Shown here piece by piece: positions 1 to 9,073 of a stretch of 64,000 nucleotides of DNA. The stretch's first letter is position 1; each line of letters opens with the position of its first letter. This stretch comes from Nemophila menziesii. Lineage: Eukaryota > Streptophyta > Magnoliopsida > Boraginales > Hydrophyllaceae. The notes below the pieces were generated by a model. That model did not search any database. It was not told where the DNA came from and was given only the letters and a program-made list of their open reading frames with translations. Location of the stretch: positions 7,275,001 to 7,339,000 of the forward strand of contig JARWIR010000010.1 of the NCBI GenBank assembly GCA_029959085.1, read 5' to 3'. Made by a program: the position numbers and the translations under genes.

Positions 1-2
1 TT

Positions 3-350
3 AGTGTAGACGCCTCTTATGGTGCGGGTAAATCTCTAGCTGGGGTAGGAGGACTTTTCCGTAATAACAATGTGGATTGCTTAGGAGGCTTTGCGTGGAG
101 TTATGTTGCACGTAGACCATTTGAAGCGGAACTCCTCATCTTACATTTTGGGTTGCACATGGTGGTGATTCAGGGATATATCTCTCTCATTGTCGAAACT
201 GACTCGAGTGAGCTGCATGCGTTAGTGAAGGGCGATGTGATCTCAAGAGGCTTTTCGAACAGTATAATAGGTGCTTCTTGTGTTATCTTGGCATCTAAAG
301 AGCAGTTTGAGCTAGTTTGGAGCTTTCAAATATATGTTCGGATTGGATGA
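3..350 (+). pseudogene. RNase H domain fragment of a plant LINE
   Basis: An open frame runs from the window edge to a stop at 350. It opens with an aspartate-containing strand (VDASYGAGKS), then a G-x-G-G-L-F-R motif, then a central region with FEAELL and a later VETDSSEL. These fit the D, E and D positions of the RNase H domain found at the C-terminus of plant L1-type ORF2 proteins and in free-standing 'putative ribonuclease H protein' genes. The C-terminal catalytic part is missing: the frame closes about 35 residues too early. It is cut by the window edge, so the parent element lies upstream. Either a LINE 3' end or a degraded RNase H-like gene would explain it. Confidence 0.65.
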
Positions 351-654
351 CTAAGCTGGATGCGACTAGCGCGTAAGGTCCTGTCCCATATAGGACTCAC
401 CTGAAGGGTTATGGAGGTGGCTAATAAAGAATCATTGTGGGTAGGTTGTGCCTAGAACCTCCTTAGTTAATTTTACTTCACGGTCTTTTAGATCCTTTTT
501 GTAAAAGAAAAAAGTAGGAACGGTTGGATTAAAACATTTGTTTTTTTCAAAATTGCTATTTGGAAAAAACATTAGGTTACTCCCGATTCAATCGCGTACA
601 TTTTTATAAATAGAACATAACATTAGGTTATATCTCATCCATCATTCGCCGCAC
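351..654. other. Non-coding stretch after the RNase H fragment
   Basis: No open frame or recognisable motif. A short A-rich run near 505-520 could be the decayed poly(A) end of the preceding LINE, but no target duplication can be shown because the 5' end is outside the window. Confidence 0.3.
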
Positions 655-1125
655 AACCCTTCTTCTCCACACAGGCAACTTCATCGCTTAAACTAAATCT
701 GTCCTATTGATTCCAATTCTACTCCCATTAACATAACCACACCGCGATTTCGGATCATAACTAGCTACCAACTCAGCAATCAAATCCACCCTAACATTTC
801 TTTCAAACTCTATATGAGCAAAATCCCACAAACCCAACCTCTTCAACACCTTTTCATGTTCTGAAAATTCGAGATTCCTCTACACTTTCTCTCAGTAGAT
901 TGTTGTTTTAGTACATCTGAGATTCCTACGTAGATTGTTGAAGAGGCTGTGCTTGTGGGAATTTGTTCATATAGTGTTTGATAGGAGTCTTAAGGTGGGT
1001 TTGCTTGCTGAATTGGTAACTAGTTCTGATCTGAAATCGTGGTGAATGGGAGTAGATCTGGAGTCAAAAGGGCTGATTTAGCTCGTTTGATGAAGTTGTC
1101 TGTGAAGAAGAAGGGTTTTTTAGTT
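655..1125. repeat. Inverted duplication of a gene fragment (hairpin-forming)
   Basis: Two arms, about 655-862 and 925-1115, are imperfect reverse complements separated by a loop of roughly 65 bases. Read on the minus strand, the left arm encodes a peptide with LKRLGLWDFAHIEFERN, then DLIAELVASYDPKS, then GYVNGSRIG. Read on the plus strand, the right arm encodes the matching LLKRLCLWEFVHI, LLAELVTSSDLKS and NGSRSGVKRADLAR. Both arms therefore come from the same coding sequence, an unidentified plant protein. The right arm has lost about ten bases in the middle and both arms carry stops. Arm identity looks like 75-80% by eye. The transcript would fold into a long stem. This could be a decayed inverted gene duplication or a capture by a transposon. 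Confidence 0.7.
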
Positions 1126-1724
1126 GAATTTGGGTCAAGATAGTGGAGAGAAGGAAGTAGTGAAAGATGCAGAAACGAATCTGGGGCGATTTAATTTTCA
1201 TCTATCTTTCTTGCATGTAAGAATGATGTGTGTAATGCTAATTTAGGCGGTCCATCACATTCTGTAAGCTGAGGTTAAGGAAGTTCAATGGAGGCTAAAG
1301 ATATTTTATTGTATGAATTTTGATTTTAAATTTTGATTAAACCGTAGTTTACAATGATGTATATTTTTGTTGTATGAATGCTATGTTTTTTAACATGCCT
1401 GCACTTTTGGCTTCTAATTCTTAGCTATAAATGCCATTTTTTGTGTGACTCAGAAGAGGTTTTATCCAAGTTTGTTAAGGTTGATACTTGTTGTAGTAAT
1501 TAGAAATCCCGATGACTCAAAACAGATCCCGAATCAGATCCCAAATCGGACTTTACTTTTACTCCAATATATGTCACTGTGATGTTTAGAATCTTACAGG
1601 ATAGTCTAATCATTTATGGTATTTGTCAAACATTTATATATTAAATATTTAATTGATAGAGTTCCTTTCCTGTCAAATTACGGAAATATATTTACAAACG
1701 GATTCTCAAAATTAGCCAAACTTT
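1126..1724. other. No gene seen
   Basis: AT-rich sequence without a convincing reading frame, repeat or RNA gene. It ends at the left copy of the target duplication of the next LINE. Confidence 0.3.
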
Positions 1725-1745
1725 GGCAGATCTTGTTTTTTTTTT

Positions 1746-4700
1746 TTAGTCGAAAGAAACATAATATACCATAAAACAAAACTTATCCAATACAAAAGAG
1801 ATTTTAATGTTGTACAAGTTCTTTAAAGAGATAATGCTAGAAACTAAAACCTTAGTTCTACTCTCAACTTTACATATAGAATTAATTTGATTGATAATAC
1901 AAAGGTTATCGTTTTCAATTGTGGTAGAGCCATAAGGGAGTTTAGAAGCAAGTTGGCACGCCAAGAAAATACCCCTCCCTTCAGCTTCCATCACAGAGAA
2001 AGAAGAAGACTCCTTTGCCACTCCATCAATCACAAAACCTGTATAATCACGAACAACACAAGCAAACACAGATTTATAAGATTTAGTGTTCATAGAAGCA
2101 TCACAATTATTCTTAAAATTCCCTACACAAGGAGGGACCCAGTTAATATTGTTATCTATCTCACATACAATATCAGTTGAAATATCAAAGTTTGCTTCAG
2201 AGTTAGACCTTGGTCTATAAGAGGTAGCATTTAAATCATTATGAAAATGATTTATAACAGAGTTAGCCTCAGATTCTTTAGCAAAAGCTATAATGAACTC
2301 ATCATAGGCTTTCAAGCAATTATTTACCGTTTTTAAAGGATCAGGGAGAAGACCTCTAAATAAGAATTCATTGCGTCCTTTCCAAATAAACCATGCCACA
2401 AAACTTGTCATTTCTCCTAAGTTATCAAAAATGTCATGCTTATCAGAGGCACATTTTCTCACAAAAGAGAACCACTTTATAACATTACTCGAGGGTTCAA
2501 CTTGTGAGATAAAATTAAGAGGACAAGCCATTTACATTGCCCTTGCCCATGGGCAGAAAAACAACAAATGTTCAGTTGATTCCTCCTCACTATCACAAAG
2601 TGAACACAAGGGAGTTTTAATGGATTTTCTCATAAACCTGTTGAGGTTGGTAGCAAGTCCATTTTCCAAACATTTCCAAAGAAAATTTTTAATCTTAGGA
2701 TAGACTTTCAGTTGCCACAAGAATCTCCAATCAATAAGGTCCAAATGACTGGAGGTACTCCCCTTATCTTTATTTTTGTTTTTTGAATCAACAAGTTGAG
2801 CCCTCTACAACTTATTATAGCTATCTTTAACTGTAACTTCTCCACTTTTTGAAAGCAACCAAAAAGGAGAGTCTTTACAAGTTATAGAAGGGATAGCTAA
2901 GCTAGTAATGGTTGCTACAACTTTGGGTTCAAATAAATTATTCAACAAATTAATATTCCAGTTGGTATTACAATTACTAAAGAGATCAGAGACTTTACCC
3001 ATAATACAACCAGAAGGTTTAACAATCTGAGAATCAGTGGGGATCCACTTATCTGTCCACACATTAATATCCTTACCATCACCTATATTCCAAACCAAGT
3101 CCTTCATAAAGCAGTTTCTACCCTCCATAAGGCTTTTAAAACCCCAGGAGCAGTTAGAGTGAAGAGATGCATCAAGAAATCCCTCATAAGGGAAATATTT
3201 CCCTTTGAAAACCTTGAAAACTAAGGATTTATCATTTTTAAAGAACTTCCAGGCATTAGAGGCCAATAAAGCAAGATTTTGGGTATGGAAATCCTTGAAA
3301 CCCAAACCCCCCATCATCTTTAGATGACATTAAAGTTTTCCATTTGATCCAATGGCATCTTTTTCCCCCTTATTGTCCCAATAAAAATCTGAAACAAGAG
3401 AATTAATACGAGAAGTGAGTTTCTTAGGAATCAGGAGAACTGACATTATGAAGTTAGGTATAACACCTATAATAGCCTTGATTAGAACTTCTTTACCACT
3501 TTTACTAAGCATTTTAGTGTCCCAATCATTAGTCCTTTTGAGAATCATTTCAATTAACCATTCTAAGGACTTAACCTTGGAGATTCCCCAAGAAGAAGGG
3601 ATACCGAGGTATTTGCCAAGATCCTTTAACTGATTCATCCTTAAGGTATTGCAAAGATTGTTTCTCAAAACATGAGGAGTGTTCATGCTGAACAGAGCAC
3701 CACTTTTATTCAAATTTAACTTTTGACCTGAGGCAAAACAATACCAATTCAGGGTTGTAATGAAAATCTCAACATTATATTGATTAGCCTCAAGGAAGAA
3801 GAGACTGTCATCTGCAAAAAGCAGATGTGTTATCTCAGGGGCTTGTTTAGCAATTTTAATGCCTTTCAATAACCTAAGATTCACATAGTACTCAATAAGT
3901 GAAGTAAGGGCCTGGGTAACCAGGCAAAAGAGGTAAGGGGACAAAGGGTCCCCTTGTCTAATCCCTTTTTGGGGGTTATCAATATCATATAGAGTTCCAT
4001 TTATTTTAACTTTATAGGTAACTGTTGAAATACACATATGAATCCAACTTACCCATTTGCTATGAAATCCCATCTGATTAAGAAGGTCAATAAGGAAATC
4101 CCACTCTATATTCTCATATGCCTTGCTCATATCAACTTTTATAGCTAAAAAACACTTAGGAGAGTTTCTTTTATTTTTCAAAAAATGCGTAACTTCCTGA
4201 GCAATAAGAATGTTTTCAAATATAGACCTTCCTGGGATGAATGCAGTTTGAGTCTCTGAAATAATATCACCTATCCAACTTTGAAGTCTATTGGATAATA
4301 TTTTCGAAATAACTTTATATATGAAGTTAGCACCACTAATTGGTCTAAAAGAACTGACCAAGTCAGGATTAGAGCACTTAGGTATAAGGGCTATAATAGT
4401 CACATTTATATCCTCCAAAGATATGTTATTGTTCATAAAATCCTCCACCAGAGATAACAAATCAAATTTGATAATATCCCAAAAAAATTTAAAGAAAAAG
4501 CCACCATAACCATCAGGCCCAGGGGCCTTATCTCCTCCAAGAGCCCACACAACTTCTTTAATTTCCTCAAGAGTAACTTTTCTAATCAAATCCAAATTTA
4601 TTTCTGGTGAAACAAATTTTTTGATCTTACTTAAGATAGGATCATAAAATCTATCTCCATTGGATTTGAAGATATTATTATAGTACTTTTTAACCTCACC

Positions 4701-5879
4701 TATAATCTCATAGTAATCATTGGTCCAATTTCCATCCTCTTTCTTAATTGAAGAGATGCGGTTGATATTCCTTTTCAACCTAGTAAGAGCATGATAATAT
4801 TTGGTGTTTCTTTCCCCAAGTTTGAGCCAAGTATTACGAGATCTTGTAGCCCAATAGGCCTCTTCTTTTTTCCACACCATCTCAAGTTTAGAGTTCAATT
4901 CTTCCATATCAGACTTATATGAATCAGTGTGAGGGGCATTAAACATATTTTCCATTTGGGCCAAGTAAGATGTTATGAGCTTCCTATTATTAAGAACTCT
5001 CTTCCTGGCCCAATAGGTGATATATTTATTAATATATGTAATTTTGTTACAGAATTTCCTCAGTCCTGTACAATGATCAAAAATTTTAGTAACCCAATTC
5101 TCAAAAATAATTTGGCAAAAGGAATCATCACTGATCCAATTTTTATCAATAATACATCTATTATTCTTACTGATCTTTGAGATACCAGCTTGAAGTGAAA
5201 TGGGAGAGTGATCAGAGCCTACAGGAGGTAACACATGGCACCAAGAGTTAGGAAACTTAGTCAACCAATGAGCATTGACTAATATCCTATCAATTCTTTG
5301 CTTAATGAGCTGGTTGCCACTTCTTTTGTTTGACTAAGATAAGTTACATCCTTTATGATTCAGCTCATTAAGATTACTAAGATTGATAAAATCATTAAAG
5401 AGGTTCATGTTGTTCTTATGAAGAGAGTTAATTTCACCTCCAAGTTTTTCAGAAGGGTACCTGATCAAATTGAAATCACCCAAAATACATCTAGGCAATA
5501 CTGTATTAGGTAAAAGATTCAATTTTTTAATAAAATTAGCCTTATCAATATCAATTGGAGGGCCATAAACACATGCCAGTTCACAACATCCTACAGATAA
5601 GAAATTGTAAGAACACAGTATCAAGTTCTTGTCTTTGCAAATTTCTTTAAAGGAGTCTAAGTTTTTCACAAAAATAGCTAACCCACCAGAGAGGCCTACT
5701 GGGTCAACATGAGCAGCAAGACTCATATTTATTTTAGAACAAAATTTAAAGACTGTATTGAAAGAGTTTTTGGTCTCAGAAAGGAAAATTACCTCAAAAT
5801 GATGAGCCTTTACTAAATCCTTCAGACGCATCTCTGTCAAGGGATTGCCTAACCCTTGACAGTTCCATGCAAGCATCAT
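1746..5879 (-). pseudogene. LINE copy 1 ORF2: APE endonuclease, reverse transcriptase, zf-RVT, RNase H (broken)
   Basis: ORF2 starts at 5879 with MMLAWNCQGLG. The APE-type endonuclease motifs follow in order: WNCQG, LSETK, CVYGPP, LGDFN and, after a frameshift near 5335, GSDHSP. The reverse transcriptase frame (5264-3330) is long and clean. It has APGPDG, FRPIS, the QTAFIPGRSI segment, KVDMSKAYE, GIRQGDPLSPYLF and the catalytic LLFADD. Further shifts separate the thumb region, the zinc-binding zf-RVT segment (CSLCDSEEESTEHLLFFC) and an RNase H domain with NCDASM, VMEAEGRG and TIENDN. The last RNase H segment is shortened: FV is followed almost directly by LDKF, so the usual C-terminal His-containing part appears deleted. 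At least three frameshifts disable the protein. Confidence 0.9.
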
Positions 5880-7211
5880 TGATCTACTTGGGGTTGAAGA
5901 GGGTCAACCCCGCAAACCACATTCTTTTCCATTTCATCTGAATTGCCTTCTTCCTCCCATTGATGATCTCCATCAGCAATATCATTATCTATATCATTAT
6001 TTTCCAACCCCAAAGCTTCTGACATCTCATCGTCTTCCCCAAAGCTGGGTTAGCGAGAGTTGCAGGTACTTGGGATAAGAGTTCATCTTCTGTAGCTAAA
6101 CCAAGATCTAATCTTACCTTATGAGTTCGAAGTTTATTCTTCTCAAGTGAACCAAAGGTAATACTATCATCAGAATTAGAAGTAATAATAGGGTTAATCA
6201 CCACATTTGGGCTGGAGATGATAATGGGCTCAGGGTTTGGCCCACACAACTTATTGAGTTCACTTGGGCTCAAAGGCCTAATAGTGTTTTTAAAAATCAC
6301 CCCTTTCTGCTCAGTTTGGCCCAAATTAACTTTAGGCATCAATAAAATAGATTGGACTACATTTGAATGGACCACACCAAGTGGTGTTTCTTTAATAGTT
6401 CCTCTAGGAATCTGAGCTTTGTTCTTTTGTTTTAAAGGTTTCTTGGACCTTTTCCTTGCAGAGTACCCAACATTCTCGGCTTTAAAAACAAAATCATTCG
6501 GTTTCTTCACAATATCAGAGTATCTAATCCAACTACCAAGCTTATTAATAATTTTGTCAGCATTATCACATTTACCCTCTTCATGAGATATTATTCCACA
6601 AACATAACAGAAGTCAAACAACTTTTCGAATTTAAAGGAGATCCATACAGACTGACCATTTGAAACTTTAAACATTAACCCAGCAGATAGAGGCTTTGAG
6701 ATTCTACAGTTAATTCTAACCCTAACTGTAGAGTCATCCTTATAATTATCAGGATTAGGTAGTTCCATATCAGTGACATAGCCAAGTTTAGAGGCTATTT
6801 TAGTGACATTACCTACTTTCAAGAAGAGGGGGGAATACCCAAAATTCTAACCCAAAAAGAAGTTTCCTCAAGAAGATTAGGGTTAGCAACACATTCTTCA
6901 TACTTCTGGACTAAAACATGAAAGCCAAAAATATGAAAGGGCCTATTGTTCCACACAGTATCTAAATCCTTAGGGTTTTCGAAGCTAGCCACACAAAGAT
7001 TCATACCACGTTTATCAATTGAAATTCTACCTACAATACCCCAATGTTGTATAATAATCTTTTTGAGGTAGTTAAGATTAATGTTAGTTGTAGCTAGAAC
7101 ACGAATGAATAGTTTAGGTTCCTCAAAGGCACCATAAATAGCTTCTCTATCCGGAGATAGTGTGATTTCCTCATCAGATCGATCAATCTCATCATCTTTA
7201 ATGCTCGCCAT
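5876..7211 (-). pseudogene. LINE copy 1 ORF1, gag-like RNA-binding protein (frameshifted)
   Basis: This encodes the nucleic-acid-binding ORF1 protein that packages LINE RNA. The start at 7211 opens a 130-residue frame with a DUF4283 domain (KLFIRVLATTNIN to the NNRPF motif). A one-base shift at about 6820 moves the reading into a 277-residue frame that carries a C-x2-C-x4-H-x4-C zinc knuckle (CYVCGIISHEEGKC). A second shift near 6030 is inferred because the matching frame then ends in an acidic tail and VCGVDP. That frame stops with TGA at 5876-5878, overlapping the ATG of ORF2. Two frameshifts and no internal nonsense codon make it a fairly recent pseudogene. Confidence 0.85.
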
Positions 7212-7613
7212 AAAGGCTAAGAGAGAGAAAAATCGGGTCTTAGAAGATTAGGGTAAGAGTAAACTCAATAAAGCAAGTAACCGTGATTTTTATATATCTA
7301 AAACCAAGGAGAGAGATATATATAATGTCGAGCTTCATACAAACCAGGAGGAGGAGGAGGTTTGTTAATCGGAGAAGAGGGGTGGTGGCTAATCTGATCG
7401 GAGAAAGGAGAGGGTTTGGGCTTTGGGAAGTGTGCCTGGGAGATAAAGGGTTTTCATCTTAGTGACTATTTGGGCAGATCTTGTTGTAAAGTACTATATA
7501 CTTTGAAGAAAAGAAAGGATTAATTTAAAAAAGAATATACGATTATATCCTTTTTATATTATACTAAGTAATATCTTCTCATTTGACTGAAGTTTGTACA
7601 AAAGACGAGATCG

Positions 7614-7757
7614 ATAGTTGGCCTAGTGGTTAGGTTACTCCGCAGAGACCAAGAGGTCCTGGGATCGAATCTCATTGGAGTCATTTACTCCGAGTTCAAA
7701 GTAACATGAACTATTTAAACGATGAGTTGGATACTTAAAATTTTGAAGTTAGAGAAA
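7614..7757 (+). repeat. tRNA-derived SINE-like element
   Basis: The stretch gttggcctagtggttagg resembles a polymerase III A box, and gggatcgaatctc about 35 bases later resembles a B box (consensus GGTTCGANNCC). The spacing is that of a tRNA head. A short A run ends the candidate near 7757. No target duplication was found and no cloverleaf was confirmed, so this is a probable old SINE rather than a tRNA gene. Confidence 0.5.
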
Positions 7758-7840
7758 AAATTTAGAACTTCAGTTTTTATTTTAATTTTTGTTAGTAACA
7801 TTTAATTTGAATTTCTATGCTATTTGGTATGATATAACAG

Positions 7841-8072
7841 GCTCTTCAATCATGGAACTGGAATCCATTTGCTTGAAGTTGAAAATATTCAACCGACCAA
7901 GGAAAAAATTCATCCGAAAAATAATTACATTTTATTCGAATGCTCAGATATAGAATAATAATTCAGAAACCGGATGAGATGAAAATACAGCCATACTTAA
8001 AGAATTTGGTGTTATTATTGATCAACTATTTTTTCATGACCCCTGATGGCGGATATGCAATGGTTGACCACA
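7841..8072 (+). pseudogene. Glyoxalase I-like (vicinal oxygen chelate) gene fragment
   Basis: A polypyrimidine-poor acceptor (ataacag) precedes an exon-like stretch reading LFNHGTGIHLLEVENIQ, then HPKNNYILFECSDIE before a TAA. This matches the internal part of plant glyoxalase I-family (lactoylglutathione lyase-like) proteins, where LFNYGIGIHLL and NHISFQC are typical. Further on, IIDQLFFHDP followed by a one-base shift and DG matches the family's conserved VDQLFFHDPDG. Only the middle and C-terminal part of one exon survives, with a stop and a frameshift. It retains an intron boundary, so it is a DNA-level copy and not a processed retrocopy. It runs without a gap into a piece of a different gene. 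Confidence 0.7.
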
Positions 8073-8585
8073 AATGAATATGAAAGTCAAATTCATGTTG
8101 TACCTAAGTGAACACTTGCTAGTTTTAAGAGATTGAAACACTTATCTAATCAGTACTCAGTAAGTGCAAGCATTGTGTACATTTTGCCTAAACAATAAAT
8201 TTAAAATGTATAAAATTTATATCTTTTGTGCATAATCAATTCAATTTTATAGTTGCTTTTTCACCAACTGGTTGGTCATTTGGTAAAGTAAAAAAGAAGT
8301 CTCCTGGACGAAGATCTCAACAGGGTACCATCATAAGATGGATCTCGTACCTTCTTTGTTATTAATCATTTTATTTTCAACATGTTTGTATTGGTTTTTA
8401 ATAGCGACACTTTCTGTAATTTTGTTTTGATTTTCTCTTTCAGGTATGAAGTACCATACAGTGAGCATAGTAGCTTTACTGAACTAAAGGAGTTTGTGAA
8501 GTTGGTTTCACCTGGAAATATTATCCCTAGTGTAAATAATCACGGACCTGAGTCCTGTAAGGCAATGTTCTCCCTCTTGGCTTAG
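8050..8585 (+). pseudogene. SNM1/DRMBL nuclease fragment, DNA ligase 6-like
   Basis: Three pieces in order match the beta-CASP/DRMBL end of SNM1-type nucleases, the domain fused to the N-terminus of plant DNA ligase 6. They are: TTNEYESQIHVVP with FKRLKHLSNQYS (8070-8165); an exon at 8253-8337 reading FSPTGWSFGKVKKKSPGRR and then QQGTII; and an exon at 8444-8585 reading [17 protein letters not shown], then [12 protein letters not shown]. The intron between the last two (8338-8443) keeps its cag acceptor, but its donor is AT instead of GT, and the codon split across it (arginine) is still in phase. A stop follows shortly after. The ligase 6 assignment rests on memory of the family; plain SNM1 is the alternative. 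Confidence 0.7.
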
Positions 8586-9061
8586 TTGGTTGAAATACGC
8601 AACAACAAGTCTGTCAAAAACTCATTGGCTTCTGATTTATTATGCGGAATAGTTTGAGTAATCAACATGATCAATTTTGAACTAGAGGGAATGCTTTAAT
8701 GAGCAATTTTGAACTAGAGGTTATTTATGTCATTATAAAAACAAACGTTTCCTTTCTTTCCTGATGACTCCAAAATGTGAGGATTATAATTTTTATAATT
8801 ATAGAGGTTTTGAAAGGAATGTTCAATCATCCTGATTCCTTTCTTTTAATAAAAAAATCAATCCAAACAATAGGAAAGATCTTTGAATCCTTTCATTTCA
8901 TTTCCTTTCCTTTAATAAATTGAATCCAAACATAGCATAAAAATGATGGAAACGTGATATAACTTGTAAGAGATCTTTTCTAGGGTTATTCTTTTTTTTT
9001 TTAAAATGATGAAAATTAGCGGTGGCATGATCACCACCGCATTCAACCCAATCTATGACAC
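8586..9061. other. No gene seen; short direct repeat
   Basis: AT-rich sequence. The string caattttgaactagagg occurs twice (about 8670 and 8704). No open frame of interest. It ends at the left target duplication of LINE copy 2. Confidence 0.35.
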
Positions 9062-9073
9062 ATACAATGCAAC

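Larger units (their letters stand above)
1738..7472 (-). mobile_element. Full-length L1-clade LINE (copy 1)
   Basis: A non-LTR retrotransposon on the minus strand. The 13-base sequence ggcagatcttgtt occurs immediately left (1725-1737) and right (7473-7485) of the element. On the left it is followed by a T run, the complement of a poly(A) tail, as target-primed reverse transcription produces. From the 5' end (right) the element has a 5' UTR of about 260 bases, ORF1 (DUF4283 and CCHC knuckle), and ORF2 with endonuclease, reverse transcriptase, zf-RVT and RNase H. Both ORFs are broken by frameshifts, so this copy is inactive, yet the target duplication is still perfect. Confidence 0.93.

Noticed and set aside
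1887..2180. Plus-strand open frames inside LINE copy 1
   Set aside because: They are the complement of the well-supported minus-strand RNase H and reverse transcriptase frames and have no motifs of their own.
7614..7690. A functional tRNA gene
   Set aside because: A and B box-like strings are present, but no cloverleaf with a clear anticodon arm could be built; it fits a SINE better.
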